DNA of 64,000 nucleotides from Henriciella mobilis (GCF_003576315.1 NZ_QWFZ01000006.1:186001-250000); one strand, 5' to 3'. Counted from the first letter of the stretch, positions 44,451 to 53,894 are shown. Numbers and translations: made by a program. The notes: generated by a model not told the origin, from the sequence alone.

Positions 44451-45056
44451 CTATTCGCCGTCTTCTTCTTCGCTTTCCGGGCGCTGATAGCTGATTTCCG
44501 GACGGCAGTCGGCCACGATCTGGCGGGCCGCTTCGCTTGCCGGAATGGTGGCAACGTCCGAGTCATCGATCACGACGCGGATCACGCCTTTGGCCGAACC
44601 CATCATCGTCGCGAAATAGTCGTTGATCGAGGTGGTGATGTTCACCGGATTATCGGCCGCGACATAGGCCTTCGAGCCAGCCGAGGTGTAGATCGCAATG
44701 GAGGACTGTTCCGAGAGCTCATAATCGTCGGGCAGGTAGCGCAGCATGGAGACCGAGTTGGCCTGGCCTTCCTCGCCGGATTGGCAGACCACGGCGAGTT
44801 GGGCCTCACCGTCGATATCTGAGAATACGGCGGCCGGTGCACGGCTGATCGTGGTGGTTTCCCACTCGCCTTCCATCGCGTCGTCCGTTGCTTCGGTCGA
44901 TGTCACGGCGTATTCGAAATCGGCGAGCTGGATCGACGTGACGCTGCCGTCGCTGCCTTCCGGGTGCGGCGTGGGCATCCGCGCGTCCGGGTCGACGCTG
45001 CCGCCGCCACAGGCTGCGAGGGCGAGGGCTGCGAGGCTCAATGGGAGATGGCGCAT
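44451..45056 (-). CDS. Hypothetical lipoprotein
   Basis: The 201-aa protein has a standard lipoprotein signal (LAALALAACGGG, Cys16). The mature part is acidic with a beta-rich core, one internal Cys (VVCQSGEEG), a second near ADCRPEI and an acidic tail (ESEEEDGE). I know no family. It lies in the gap between the oxidoreductase and purL on the minus strand. The ATG at 45056 is used. Confidence 0.7.
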   Translation of the reverse strand: MRHLPLSLAALALAACGGGSVDPDARMPTPHPEGSDGSVTSIQLADFEYAVTSTEATDDAMEGEWETTTISRAPAAVFSDIDGEAQLAVVCQSGEEGQANSVSMLRYLPDDYELSEQSSIAIYTSAGSKAYVAADNPVNITTSINDYFATMMGSAKGVIRVVIDDSDVATIPASEAARQIVADCRPEISYQRPESEEEDGE

Positions 45057-45184
45057 GGAAATTCCTCCAATCCAATCGGATTCGTAACTCGAAAACTGTT
45101 CACAAGTTTCGGTTTAAGCAACCCTGACAGGAATTTCCACCTTCTAATCTGGCGACTCGCAGCAGTTGTGGTTATGGAGCGCGC

Positions 45185-47479
45185 ATGACAGACACATCCG
45201 CCATCCTGGCCCACCTCAAGGCCGAGCAGACCGAGACCGACGCAGCCGGCCATGGCATCAATGCCGAGGAATGGGACCGCCTCGTCACCCGGCTTGGCCG
45301 CAATCCAAATCTTGTCGAGCTCGGCATCTATTCGGTGATGTGGTCGGAGCACTGCTCCTACAAGTCCTCACGGCGCCATCTCTCCAAGTTCCCGACCAAG
45401 AATGACCGTGTCATCCAGGGGCCGGGCGAAAATGCTGGCGTGATCGATATTGGTGACGGGCAGGCGGCCATCTTCAAGATGGAGAGCCACAACCACCCTT
45501 CATACATCGAGCCATACCAGGGCGCTGCGACGGGCGTTGGCGGTATCCTGCGCGATGTCTTCACCATGGGCGCGCGTCCGATTGCGCTGGTCAATGCGCT
45601 GCGCTTCGGCTCGCCGGATCACCCGAAGACGCGCTCGCTTGTGGCTGGCGTTGTTTCCGGCATTGGTGGCTATGGCAATTGCGTGGGCGTGCCGACCGTG
45701 GCCGGCGAGACGCAGTTCGACGAGGGCTACAATGGCAACATCCTCGTCAACGCGATGGCCGTCGGCCTCGCGGACCAGGACAAGATTTTCTATGCGCGCG
45801 GCGCAACGCCCGGAAACCCGATCTTCTATGTCGGCTCGAAGACCGGCCGCGATGGCATCCATGGCGCGACCATGGCGTCGGCTGAATTCTCCGAAGGCGA
45901 CGAGGAAAAACGCCCGACCGTGCAGGTGGGCGATCCGTTTACTGAAAAGCTGCTGATTGAGGCGTGCCTTGAACTGATGGCAACCGATGCCATCCAGGCG
46001 ATCCAGGATATGGGGGCAGCGGGGCTGACGTCCTCATCGGTCGAGATGGCCGACAAGGGCGGCATCGGCATCGAGATGGACCTCGACAAAGTGCCCCAGC
46101 GCGAAGAGGGCATGACCGCCTATGAGATCATGCTGAGCGAAAGCCAGGAGCGGATGCTCATGGTGCTCAAGCCCGGCAAGGAAGACGTCGCAAAGGCGAT
46201 CTTCGACAAGTACGATCTCGACGCCGAAGTGATCGGCGTGACCACCGATACCGGCCATATGGTGCTCAAGCAGTTCGGCGAGGTAGTCTGCGATATTCCC
46301 GTGCCGCCGCTGGCCGAAGACGCACCGAATTATGACCGGCCATGGGTCGAGCCGCGCACCCGCCAGGCCTTCGACATCTCGAAGTATCCAGAGCCTGAGG
46401 ATTATGGCGAGGTTCTGCTGAAGCTCATGTCCTCGCCTGACATGGCGTCCAAGCGCTGGATCTGGGAGCAGTATGACCGGCACGTCATGGGCGACACGAT
46501 CGACAGCTCGCAGTCTATGGGCGACGCGGCCATCGTGCGTATCCACGGTACGAACAAGGCGCTGGCGATCTGTTCCGACTGCAACCCGCACTATGTCGCC
46601 GCCGACCCGTATGAGGGCGGCAAGGCGGTCGTGGCAGAGGCGTATCGCAACTTGTCAGCCGTTGGTGCGACGCCGATTGCCATCACCGACAATCTCAATT
46701 TCGGCAATCCGGAAAAGCCCGCCACCATGGGTTATATCGTCAAGGCCATCGAAGGCATGGCCGAGGCCTGCCGCGTGCTCGATTTCCCCGTCGTTTCTGG
46801 CAATGTCAGCCTCTACAACGAGACCGACGGCAAGGCGATCCCGCCCACGCCAGTGGTTGGCGGCGTGGGGCTGATCGAGGATGTCTCGAAGATTGCGACG
46901 CTCAAGGGCGCGCAGCCGGGCGACGTGCTGATCCTGATCGGCGAGACCAAAGGACACCTCGGCGCCTCGCTCTATGCCCGCGAATGGCTGGGCCTGAAGG
47001 GGGAGGAGCTCGGACCGCCGCCGCCGGTGGATCTCGAAAAAGAGATGAAAAACGCTGCCTTCGTTCGCAAGCTCATCGAGGAGGGCCTAGTAAATGCTGT
47101 CCATGATGTCAGCGATGGTGGGATCGCCTGCGCTGCGGCTGAGATGGCGTTGGGGACTGCCTCGGGCATCCATCTTATTACGCAAGATCATCAAATCCGA
47201 GAGATCGACGGCAATACCTATTCCTTTGGCGGACAGTCCGGCGAAGACTGGCCCGATTTATTCTATGAGGACTTGGGCCGCTATGTCGTTGCGGTTAGCC
47301 TTGGACGGCTCGCCGAGACTTGGGAGGCTATTTCCCGCGACCAGATATCAGCATGGAATATAGGACAATTTGGCGGTGATGCGATCATCTTTGATGATCT
47401 GGCGAAAGATGCCATCTCCCTCACCACCCTCCGCGAAGCGCATGAAGGCTGGCTGCCGCGTTTCATGAAGGGCGATTAG
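45185..47479 (+). CDS. purL: Phosphoribosylformylglycinamidine synthase subunit PurL
   Basis: The 764-aa protein is the small, purSQL-type FGAM synthetase. Signatures are [15 protein letters not shown] near the start, [36 protein letters not shown], the second nucleotide-site half around [17 protein letters not shown] and [18 protein letters not shown]. It makes FGAM from FGAR with ammonia delivered by PurQ. The ATG at 45185 is used. It is followed by a long hairpin at 47620-47681 that may terminate it. Confidence 0.96.
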   Translation: MTDTSAILAHLKAEQTETDAAGHGINAEEWDRLVTRLGRNPNLVELGIYSVMWSEHCSYKSSRRHLSKFPTKNDRVIQGPGENAGVIDIGDGQAAIFKMESHNHPSYIEPYQGAATGVGGILRDVFTMGARPIALVNALRFGSPDHPKTRSLVAGVVSGIGGYGNCVGVPTVAGETQFDEGYNGNILVNAMAVGLADQDKIFYARGATPGNPIFYVGSKTGRDGIHGATMASAEFSEGDEEKRPTVQVGDPFTEKLLIEACLELMATDAIQAIQDMGAAGLTSSSVEMADKGGIGIEMDLDKVPQREEGMTAYEIMLSESQERMLMVLKPGKEDVAKAIFDKYDLDAEVIGVTTDTGHMVLKQFGEVVCDIPVPPLAEDAPNYDRPWVEPRTRQAFDISKYPEPEDYGEVLLKLMSSPDMASKRWIWEQYDRHVMGDTIDSSQSMGDAAIVRIHGTNKALAICSDCNPHYVAADPYEGGKAVVAEAYRNLSAVGATPIAITDNLNFGNPEKPATMGYIVKAIEGMAEACRVLDFPVVSGNVSLYNETDGKAIPPTPVVGGVGLIEDVSKIATLKGAQPGDVLILIGETKGHLGASLYAREWLGLKGEELGPPPPVDLEKEMKNAAFVRKLIEEGLVNAVHDVSDGGIACAAAEMALGTASGIHLITQDHQIREIDGNTYSFGGQSGEDWPDLFYEDLGRYVVAVSLGRLAETWEAISRDQISAWNIGQFGGDAIIFDDLAKDAISLTTLREAHEGWLPRFMKGD

Positions 47480-47808
47480 CGACCCGGTCTGGTCTTTTAA
47501 GACGGATTTCAAAAAAATCGGCATCCGGGTGATCCAGCTGAGGTCACTCGCCGTACGCGTGTTCAGAGGAGATTGTCCCGCGCAGTGTTCGTCGCCTGCG
47601 TCTCATCTCTCCTCGCTGAGCGCGCTGACCGGTCCGGTTCCCCTCCCTCTCCGAACCAACAGGGTCAGCGCGCATATTTTTCTGAGAACTGGCGGCAAAC
47701 AGGAACAGTCATCCGGGCTGTCCGTCAAAACGCGGAAGAATCTGCCGGGCGCTGATTGACCTTCTGCTGGCTTGGCGCTTGGCTGCAGCCAGTATGGAGG
47801 TTCCCCGA
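47480..47808. other. Intergenic region after purL
   Basis: This 329-base stretch between purL and the M2 peptidase gene has only short open frames with unnatural composition. The one clear structure is the hairpin at 47620-47681. Nothing like a promoter or an operator stands out beyond the ribosome site GGAGG before 47809. Confidence 0.6.
47620..47681 (+). terminator. Long perfect hairpin followed by a T-run (purL terminator candidate)
   Basis: GCGCGCTGACC (47620-47630) pairs perfectly with GGTCAGCGCGC (47663-47673), and ATATTTTTC follows. The 32-base loop has an inner GGTTC/GAACC stem. It lies 140 bases past purL, so it may end the purL transcript or be a structured RNA. Confidence 0.5.
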
Positions 47809-49677
47809 ATGAAAATCAGACTGACCCAGGTGAGTGCGTCCGTTCTTGGCCTCGCGCTCCTGTCCGGCTGCGTGAACAAGGCTGAAGACCTGCCGCCCGC
47901 CGAAGCGCCGCCGCCCCCGACAATTGCCGATGCGCATGACGGCCCGACGGTCGCCGAGGCCGAGGCTTTCATCGAACGCGCCGAAGCCGAACTTGCGGCC
48001 ATGTCGAAGGAAATCAGCCCCATCTTCTGGGAGCAGGCGACCAATATTACCGATGAGACCAACGCCGCCGCAGCGGAGGCCGGCGCGCGCGCAACCAGGC
48101 TTTCGGTGTCGCTGGCGAACCAGTCGAAAACGTTCAACGAAGTCGATCTTCCGGCCGAGCTCGCGCGCAAGATGCAGCGTCTCCAGTCCGGCATAACCAT
48201 TCCGGCGCCCTCCGCCGAAGGGGCCGCTGAGGAGTTGTCGGAGATCACGACAGGTCTGGAAGCCACCTATGGCACCGGCTCCTTCACCTATAAGGGCGAG
48301 GAGCTGAACCTCGACCAGCTCTCCACCATCATCGAGACCAGCCGCGACCCGGACGAGCTGAAGGCCGTCTGGGAAGGCTGGCGCACCATCTCCCCTCCGA
48401 TGCTGGTGGACTACGCCCGCATGGTCGCGATTACGAATGAGGGCGCCAATGAGCTCGGCTACGATAATCTCAAGACGATGTGGCTATCGACCTATGACAT
48501 GCCGCCGGAAGAGATGGCCGATGAGGTTGACCGGCTTTGGCAGCAGGTCTCGCCGCTCTACGAGGAATTGCACTGCTATGTCCGCGGTGAGCTGAACGAC
48601 TATTATGGCGACGAGATCCAGCCCGCGACGGGGCCGATCCGTGCTGACCTTCTCGGCAATATGTGGTCGCAGAGCTGGTCGAACATCTATCCGCTCGTCG
48701 AGCCCGAGGGCCTGCCAGGTCAGGGCTACAATCTCTCAGAGGAGCTGGTCGACGCCGGCTATGACCCGATCAGGATGGTTGAGACCGGAGAGGCCTTCTT
48801 TACCTCACTCGGCTTTGACCCGCTGCCGGAGACCTTCTGGGAGCGCAGCATGATCGTGCGTCCCGAGGACCGTGAGGTTGTCTGCCATGCTTCGGCCTGG
48901 AACCTCGATGACGAGGAGGATGTGCGCATCAAGATGTGTACGGAGGTCAATGCGGAGGACTTCTACACCGTTCACCACGAACTCGGTCACAATTTCTACC
49001 AGCGCGCCTACAAGGACGCTGATTACCTTTACAAGACCGGCGCCCATGACGGCTTCCATGAAGCGGTGGGCGATTTCATCGCCCTGTCGATAACACCGGT
49101 ATACCTCGAGAAAATCGGCCTCATCTCGGACGCCCAGATTCCGGGCGAGGATGCAGACATCGCGCTTCTGCTCAACACGTCGCTCGACAAGATCGCCTTC
49201 CTGCCTTTCGCGCTGACGGTGGATAGCTGGCGCTGGGACGTACTCGATGGCACGACCGAGCCTGAGGACTACAATCGGCACTGGTGGGCACTGCGCACGA
49301 AGTATCAGGGGATCGTTCCGCCTGGCCCGCGCCCCGAGAACGCTTTTGACCCGGGGGCGAAGTACCACATTCCCGGCAATACGCCCTACCTTCGCTATTT
49401 CCTGAGCTACATCATGCAGTTCCAGTTCCATAAGGCGGCCTGTGAGCAGGCCGGATGGGATGGCCCGCTGCACCGCTGCTCGATCTATGGAAACGAAGAG
49501 GTCGGCAAGCGCTTTGAGGCGATGCTCGCCATGGGTGCGTCGGAGCCCTGGCCGGATGTGCTGGAGACCTTCACGGGCACGCGCGAGATGGATGGATCGG
49601 CGATTGTCGAGTACTTCGACCCGCTGATCACCTGGCTCGAAGACGAGAATCAAGGCCGCAGCTGCGGCTGGAACTAG
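47809..49677 (+). CDS. M2 family peptidyl-dipeptidase (ACE-like) lipoprotein
   Basis: The 622-aa protein is an M2 metallopeptidase. The lipoprotein signal is SVLGLALLSGC (Cys21). The zinc site is HHELGH with His390, Glu391 and His394, and the third ligand Glu418 is in FHEAVGD. Further ACE-type segments include NAEDFYTVHHELGHNFYQRA and MVAITNEGANELGYDNL, and YLRYFLSYIMQFQFHKAAC at the C-terminal part. It should remove dipeptides from the C-terminus of peptides in the periplasm. The ATG at 47809 has GGAGG upstream. It probably complements the other peptidases of this window in peptide scavenging. Confidence 0.94.
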   Translation: MKIRLTQVSASVLGLALLSGCVNKAEDLPPAEAPPPPTIADAHDGPTVAEAEAFIERAEAELAAMSKEISPIFWEQATNITDETNAAAAEAGARATRLSVSLANQSKTFNEVDLPAELARKMQRLQSGITIPAPSAEGAAEELSEITTGLEATYGTGSFTYKGEELNLDQLSTIIETSRDPDELKAVWEGWRTISPPMLVDYARMVAITNEGANELGYDNLKTMWLSTYDMPPEEMADEVDRLWQQVSPLYEELHCYVRGELNDYYGDEIQPATGPIRADLLGNMWSQSWSNIYPLVEPEGLPGQGYNLSEELVDAGYDPIRMVETGEAFFTSLGFDPLPETFWERSMIVRPEDREVVCHASAWNLDDEEDVRIKMCTEVNAEDFYTVHHELGHNFYQRAYKDADYLYKTGAHDGFHEAVGDFIALSITPVYLEKIGLISDAQIPGEDADIALLLNTSLDKIAFLPFALTVDSWRWDVLDGTTEPEDYNRHWWALRTKYQGIVPPGPRPENAFDPGAKYHIPGNTPYLRYFLSYIMQFQFHKAACEQAGWDGPLHRCSIYGNEEVGKRFEAMLAMGASEPWPDVLETFTGTREMDGSAIVEYFDPLITWLEDENQGRSCGWN

Positions 49678-49703
49678 TCTGGCAACCTGGCGCAGAAACG
49701 AGT

Positions 49704-49727
49704 GCCCCGGGCCGTTTGGTCCGGGGT
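49704..49727. terminator. GC-rich hairpin between convergent genes
   Basis: GCCCCGG and the later CCGGGGT can pair over a loop of about nine bases. It sits between the M2 gene stop and the nuclease gene stop on opposite strands, but the T-tract is poor. Confidence 0.45.
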
Positions 49728-49731
49728 GTTC

Positions 49732-50235
49732 TTATGAGCACCAGCCGCGCTGATGCTGGCCCCAGCGGTGGGCAAGCCCTTCATCGACCAGCCTATCGCC
49801 AACCGAGCGGCCATTCACCGTCGCAACACGCAGCAGGCGGCCATACTTGTCGCGATCGCGTGACGAAGAGGTCTGAAGCGCGACCTCGCCCTCGTTCAGA
49901 AGTTCGGTCAGCCGGTGCGTGGCGCGCTCACCGAGGACGCGTTCCCAGTCGCATTCAGGCGAGAACACTTCGGGAGCGTCAATATCGGCAAGGCGGATCT
50001 TCTCTCCCGTCGCCCAGATCGTGTCGCCATCAACAACGCAGTTCATGCGAAGCCCGTTGCCGCATTCGGCAAAGCTGATTGGGCCGGGCAGCGGCGTCAC
50101 CTTGGCCTTCTCGCGGCCGAAATAGGAGATGGCGAGCGCGACGGCGAGCAGGATGAGAAGCGGGATGAGCGATACGTCGCCACCCTGGACGCGTAACCAG
50201 CGTCCGAAGAAAAAGGACCTGACGAGGCGAACCAT
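49732..50235 (-). CDS. Membrane-anchored staphylococcal-type nuclease (SNase-like)
   Basis: The 167-aa protein has a membrane segment at about residues 22-40 and an SNase domain. All active-site positions of SNase align: Asp69 in VVDGDT, Arg81 and Asp86 and Glu89 in IRLADIDAPE, and Arg133 in RDKYGRLL. It should be a calcium-dependent nuclease of the periplasm. Its start at 50235 is followed, on its own 5' side, by the left edge of the phage region. Confidence 0.9.
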   Translation of the reverse strand: MVRLVRSFFFGRWLRVQGGDVSLIPLLILLAVALAISYFGREKAKVTPLPGPISFAECGNGLRMNCVVDGDTIWATGEKIRLADIDAPEVFSPECDWERVLGERATHRLTELLNEGEVALQTSSSRDRDKYGRLLRVATVNGRSVGDRLVDEGLAHRWGQHQRGWCS

Positions 50236-50513
50236 GATGCGGGCTCCCGGCTGAGACCCCGCAAAAGTCTTTCCAAAAGGTTACGAAAACCTTTACAATT
50301 GGCAAACAACTCACATGCCGGATGTGTAGTGCTGGCGGGCGATTTGGCTTGTTTCTCGCGTGCCACTTTCCGTCGCCAAACCGCTTTGTGACGGATGCTT
50401 TCCGTCAAACCGTTCTGGTTATATCTCCCCTCCGCCTCTGTTTGGGGACATCTCGTCCCGAATCGTTCTACCTTGACTTCAGTCAGGATCAGTCAAGTCA
50501 ACAGCCGCGCGCA
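50236..50513. other. Intergenic region at the likely left edge of the prophage
   Basis: No gene of natural composition is seen in these 278 bases. There is an AAAGGTT/AACCTTT inverted repeat at 50276-50294, next to the nuclease start. A TTGACT/AGTCAA inverted repeat (12-bp spacer) at 50473-50496 stands before the membrane protein gene. The left attachment site of the prophage probably lies here or nearby, but without the right end I cannot define it. Confidence 0.45.
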
Positions 50514-51134
50514 ATGAAAAAAATCTGGGAATCCGCGAAGAGAGAGTTCACTCAGAATCCGGTCACTACGCTGGGAGCGATCGCGGCGGTGTTGGCGCTA
50601 TTTACGCACAACCCAGAAATTCTGAATGTGATGGGTTCTGACACTGGGTCGATTGAGCCTACTGCCAGAGGCAAGTCCGGCATTGTGACGTGGGTGCTCT
50701 TGTACGTGGCGGTTTGCTTCCTGCTGGGGTGGTGGGGCAGCAACGTGTACAAGAGCAGCGCTTTTGCTGGCGTGTGCATCTTGCCAGTCTTCGGATTTGT
50801 TGCAGCTGTGACCGGAATGTATCTGGCGTCGATACACCTCGCCTCTTTCCCATTGATCGAGAGTGGAACCGGCTCCGAGGTAGCACACCAATGGCTTGGC
50901 CTGCCGTCGCCAATATTTGCTTTAGTCTTTACGTCGGTCTGGGGCTTCATGTCTTTGGCAACGTACCTTCCTCAGACGGATATCTATGAACAGCGAGCTG
51001 CCCAAGAGGAGAAGGGCATTTACCTGTTTGCGTTCTTCGTCGTGGAAATAGTCTCGCTCGGATCGCTCTGGATAATAGCTCATTCTTTGCTATTCGCCCT
51101 TGTTGAGCCAACAATCGCCAGCTCACCAGAGTGA
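50514..51134 (+). CDS. Hypothetical membrane protein beside the integrase
   Basis: The 206-aa protein has four or five hydrophobic segments (about residues 20-38, 58-80, 85-108, 127-148 and 170-195), after a basic start MKKIWESAKREF. Its GC content and third codon positions are lower than in the chromosomal genes. It ends only four bases before the end of the integrase gene on the other strand. No family is recognised. It may be a prophage moron gene, for example in exclusion of other phages, but this is inference from position. Confidence 0.65.
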   Translation: MKKIWESAKREFTQNPVTTLGAIAAVLALFTHNPEILNVMGSDTGSIEPTARGKSGIVTWVLLYVAVCFLLGWWGSNVYKSSAFAGVCILPVFGFVAAVTGMYLASIHLASFPLIESGTGSEVAHQWLGLPSPIFALVFTSVWGFMSLATYLPQTDIYEQRAAQEEKGIYLFAFFVVEIVSLGSLWIIAHSLLFALVEPTIASSPE

Positions 51135-51138
51135 AAAG

Positions 51139-52290
51139 CTAAACAACAGCATTTCGACTGAGCGATGACGCTATCAGGCTTCGACCAGTCGCGCGTGCGC
51201 GGTTCGCTCTGCGGGCTGCTTCAAGCGTCGGCGGGGTATAGATCGCGTCGAGGGTCTGGTTGCGGTCGAGACTGTTGGCCAGGAGCGCGGCGCGGTCTTC
51301 CGGGCTGGCGCCGCCGAGAGCGGCCTCGAGGTTGGCCGTCCTGCGGATGTCCATTGCTTTCCGGGTATCCTCGGGTCCGAGCGCATGTTTGCGCACCTCC
51401 GCGAAGTCGGTTGAGAAATCGGTCGGAGACTTCCATGGCTCGGCCTTGCGGCGGCGGGCGTTCTTCGAAGCATGCCGGCGGAAGATGGGGGCGTCCGGAT
51501 GCAGGCTTACACCCAGCCCATCGATATAGGCGAGGATGTCATCGTAAAGGCTCTGGCTAATCGCCTGGAAGCCGTCGACGCCGGTCTTCTCTCGTGAGCG
51601 GTCGATGTATGGCCCGTCGGGCGACATGCGCAGCGCAGCAGAGTTGAGCAGGCGCGCGTCCACAGGAGAGCGGGCTGTCTCATACATGAGCCTGATACAC
51701 AGCGCCATGCCGTCCATGCCGAGAAGTTTCGCACTCTCGACCTGTGCGGCGATCTCATCTGGTGAGAAGAAGGCCTTTCGACCCTTCGGCGCGGTGTTCC
51801 GGATATGGCTTGTCGGGTCCACGGGAATGACCTTCCGGCGCACCGCATCCTGAAGGATCTCCCGCAGCTTGGCGATGGCCCGGCGGCGGGTGCTGGGGCT
51901 GAAGTCGCGGTCGAGTTCGCGCTTGAAATCGGTCACATCATCAGGGCCGATATCGGTGATGGTGGTATCGCCGAAGCGGGGCTCGATCCGTAGCCAGGCC
52001 GTGTCGTACTCCATGGCGGTTCGTGGCTTGATTTCGCCGTGCTCGACCCGTTCCCATAGCCGCGCGCGGAAATGGTGCCAGAAGTGCGCGAGAGAGCCTG
52101 CCACATAGGTCGGCGGGGCCTCGCGGGTCTCCACAGCCTTCTTTGCCTTGGCGGTCTCCTGGCGTGCTTTCTCGCGGCCTTCCGCCGATTCCGGCCAGTG
52201 CTTCGCCTTGAAGCCAAGGGCGCGCAGCTTCTTCGACGGTTCCCAGTAGCGCACTCCGTTCTTTACGCGGGTGTATTCAATCGGCTCCAT
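51139..52290 (-). CDS. int: Tyrosine-recombinase-type phage integrase
   Basis: The 383-aa protein has an N-terminal Arm/SAM-like DNA-binding part and a C-terminal catalytic part. The first catalytic Arg is probably in LMYETARSPVDAR, the second in MDIRRTANLEAALGG, and the nucleophile Tyr in DAIYTPPTLEAARR. The histidine usually found between the two is not seen where expected (ANSLDRN). It should catalyse integration at the prophage attachment site. The ATG at 52290 (MEPIEY) overlaps the upstream gene. It ends the leftward prophage operon. Confidence 0.85.
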   Translation of the reverse strand: MEPIEYTRVKNGVRYWEPSKKLRALGFKAKHWPESAEGREKARQETAKAKKAVETREAPPTYVAGSLAHFWHHFRARLWERVEHGEIKPRTAMEYDTAWLRIEPRFGDTTITDIGPDDVTDFKRELDRDFSPSTRRRAIAKLREILQDAVRRKVIPVDPTSHIRNTAPKGRKAFFSPDEIAAQVESAKLLGMDGMALCIRLMYETARSPVDARLLNSAALRMSPDGPYIDRSREKTGVDGFQAISQSLYDDILAYIDGLGVSLHPDAPIFRRHASKNARRRKAEPWKSPTDFSTDFAEVRKHALGPEDTRKAMDIRRTANLEAALGGASPEDRAALLANSLDRNQTLDAIYTPPTLEAARRANRARATGRSLIASSLSRNAVV

Positions 52291-52510
52291 ATCCGTTCGC
52301 CTGTTTGCCACCGAAGGCCCCCTCGATCAGATTTCCCGCTTTTCTTGATCCCGCATCAAGCGCAGGAAGGGGCGCGCTGTCCATAGGCAGGGCCTCGACC
52401 TCGATCGAACCGTCTGAGCGGCAGCGCATGACCGGGCGCATGCCTGCGGAGATGATCTCCTTACAGGCGGCGGACACGATCTGGGGGCGGGAAGGTTGGC
52501 GACTGCTCAC
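52277..52510 (-). CDS. Hypothetical small phage protein upstream of int
   Basis: The 77-aa protein (MSSRQPSRPQIVSAACKEI...) has a helical N-terminal half and a GSIEVEALP strand. It overlaps the integrase start by 14 bases and the J-domain gene's stop by four bases (ATGA). The position upstream of int would suit an excisionase or recombination directionality factor, but no motif proves it. Confidence 0.6.
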   Translation of the reverse strand: MSSRQPSRPQIVSAACKEIISAGMRPVMRCRSDGSIEVEALPMDSAPLPALDAGSRKAGNLIEGAFGGKQANGYGAD

Positions 52511-53106
52511 GAAAACTCCCTCAGAGCTTCGTCACGGGCGCGGTTCAGACGCTCCATCTTCTCGGTTGAGCCCCCCGCGTCGGGGTGAGCCTTTCGCGCG
52601 AGCGCCCGATACTGCGACTTGACCGACTCTGCGGAGACGGGCTCGCCAGCCTCGAAGCCCAGAACATCACGCCAATGATCCGACTTTGGCGGCGGCAGAG
52701 CGGAGAACGCCTGTAAGGTCTCCTTCGCACTCTGGACGCCGTAGCGCTCGATGCGGCGCGTGGCTTCGATATGCTGAGCCAACCCGGCGAGGTTCTGCGC
52801 AACACTCTCGTAGGTGTCGCAGGCGAGCGTGATCGGGTCCGCGCCCATGGTGAAGTAGATCGCGACACCCGGATCATCCGGCTCGCCTTGATTGGCGGCA
52901 GGCCGTCCCGTGATCGTCGGCTTGATGTTCGTGCTGATGACGAGATTCGTCCCGCCCAGCCGCTCGACCTCAACCTCCAGCCGTTCGGCTGCTTCAGGAA
53001 TTTTGATCCGCTTCTTGGCATAGGTGAAGTCGCCGCGCCGGCGGTCGCTCCAGTGCGTGCGAGGCCGGAATGATGGCCATGCGAGGGGAAAAGCTTGAGG
53101 CGTCAT
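52507..53106 (-). CDS. Phage J-domain protein
   Basis: The 199-aa protein ends in a J domain: VKSQYRALARKAHPDAGGST with the HPD motif, then KMERLNRARDEALREF. The N-terminal 130 residues form a separate domain that starts MTPQAFPLAWPSFRPRTHWS. Such proteins are common in alphaproteobacterial phages, but their function is unknown; the J domain may recruit host DnaK. The ATG at 53106 overlaps the upstream XRE gene by four bases. Confidence 0.85.
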   Translation of the reverse strand: MTPQAFPLAWPSFRPRTHWSDRRRGDFTYAKKRIKIPEAAERLEVEVERLGGTNLVISTNIKPTITGRPAANQGEPDDPGVAIYFTMGADPITLACDTYESVAQNLAGLAQHIEATRRIERYGVQSAKETLQAFSALPPPKSDHWRDVLGFEAGEPVSAESVKSQYRALARKAHPDAGGSTEKMERLNRARDEALREFS

Positions 53107-53351
53107 CCTGCCAGCACCTCCCCATCCTTCACTGGAAAGAACCTGGCGACGGGCACGTCGAGGATTTCGGATATCTCGAAGAGAGTCCCGGCGGAGACGC
53201 GGTTTACGCCGCGCTCGTATTTGTGGACCTGCTGGTAGGAGCAGCCGAGCCTGTCGGCAATGTCCTGCATGGTCAGGCTGCGAGACTTGCGGGCCGCTCG
53301 GATCTGGCGGCTCACATGCTTGTCGGTGTCTGTGACGGTGCGGGCGGTCAT
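53103..53351 (-). CDS. XRE-family HTH protein of the leftward operon
   Basis: The 82-aa protein carries one HTH: RQIRAARKSRSLTMQDIAD then RLGCSYQQVHKYERGVNRVS. It begins with MTARTVTDTDKHVSRQI. It overlaps its neighbours by four bases on both sides. It may regulate phage genes besides the S24 repressor. Target sites are not known. Confidence 0.85.
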   Translation of the reverse strand: MTARTVTDTDKHVSRQIRAARKSRSLTMQDIADRLGCSYQQVHKYERGVNRVSAGTLFEISEILDVPVARFFPVKDGEVLAG

Positions 53352-53689
53352 GAGGACGCTCCGATGTATTGGGGGTGAAGCTGGACGCGATCATTCGTTC
53401 CGGCAGGGCAGCAAGCTTCGAGGATGTTCGCCCTGAGAAGGTTCGTCACCATGGTGCGGTCCATCATCCCGGCGGTGTCATCGTCCTCGTGGGCGACCCA
53501 CTTGTCGATCTTGCCGTGGCGAAGGAAGACGCATCCTCGCTTGAGCGCGGCCATACAGCGCGGCCAGTCTTCGTGGCGCGTCCGGCGATTGAGGGCGGTG
53601 GTGGTGTCGTCTTCGTCTCTTGGCCGCGGCCCGAGAGCGCGGACGCCATCAGCGAACAGGTCGATACCTTGGTAGAGGTCAGCGCTCAT
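53348..53689 (-). CDS. Hypothetical phage protein
   Basis: The 113-aa protein (MSADLYQGIDLFADGVRAL...) has no recognisable domain. Charged and aromatic residues alternate in KRGCVFLRHGKIDKWVAHE. It is coupled to the XRE gene downstream by a four-base overlap. Function unknown. Confidence 0.65.
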   Translation of the reverse strand: MSADLYQGIDLFADGVRALGPRPRDEDDTTTALNRRTRHEDWPRCMAALKRGCVFLRHGKIDKWVAHEDDDTAGMMDRTMVTNLLRANILEACCPAGTNDRVQLHPQYIGASS

Positions 53690-53696
53690 GCGTCAC

Positions 53697-53894
53697 CTAT
53701 TCCTTTGAGGTTGGGGGGGGGCGGACGGGCCGAAAGTTCTCGAACCCGTCAAAATAGTGGGTCGGCACCCGCTCGGAGATGATGCTGAAGACCCCGTTGA
53801 GGTGGTCTAACTCCTCCTGATCGAAGTCGCCAGACGCCTCGCAATTCTTCAGCGCCCGCGATAGGCGTTGGAGGGCGTGATCCTTGTCGGTCAT
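53697..53894 (-). CDS. Hypothetical 65-aa phage protein with a G9 tract near its end
   Basis: The protein (MTDKDHALQRLSRALKNCE...) is helical and acidic in its first half. Its start overlaps the exonuclease stop as TGATG. The last codons run over a nine-base homopolymer (C9 in the coding strand, 53713-53721), which encodes the prolines of FRPVRPPPTSKE. A change in tract length would alter the last residues and the stop. Function unknown. Confidence 0.6.
   Translation of the reverse strand: MTDKDHALQRLSRALKNCEASGDFDQEELDHLNGVFSIISERVPTHYFDGFENFRPVRPPPTSKE

Noticed and set aside
47636-47660. tRNA-Ser-like 3' end (CCCTCCCTCTCCGAACCA)
   Set aside because: The T-arm is incomplete and no matching 5' half or acceptor partner lies upstream. 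Chance similarity is likelier.
50322-50513. Upstream extension of the membrane protein at 50514
   Set aside because: The added residues have no membrane or family character, and the ATG at 50514 gives a typical basic start.
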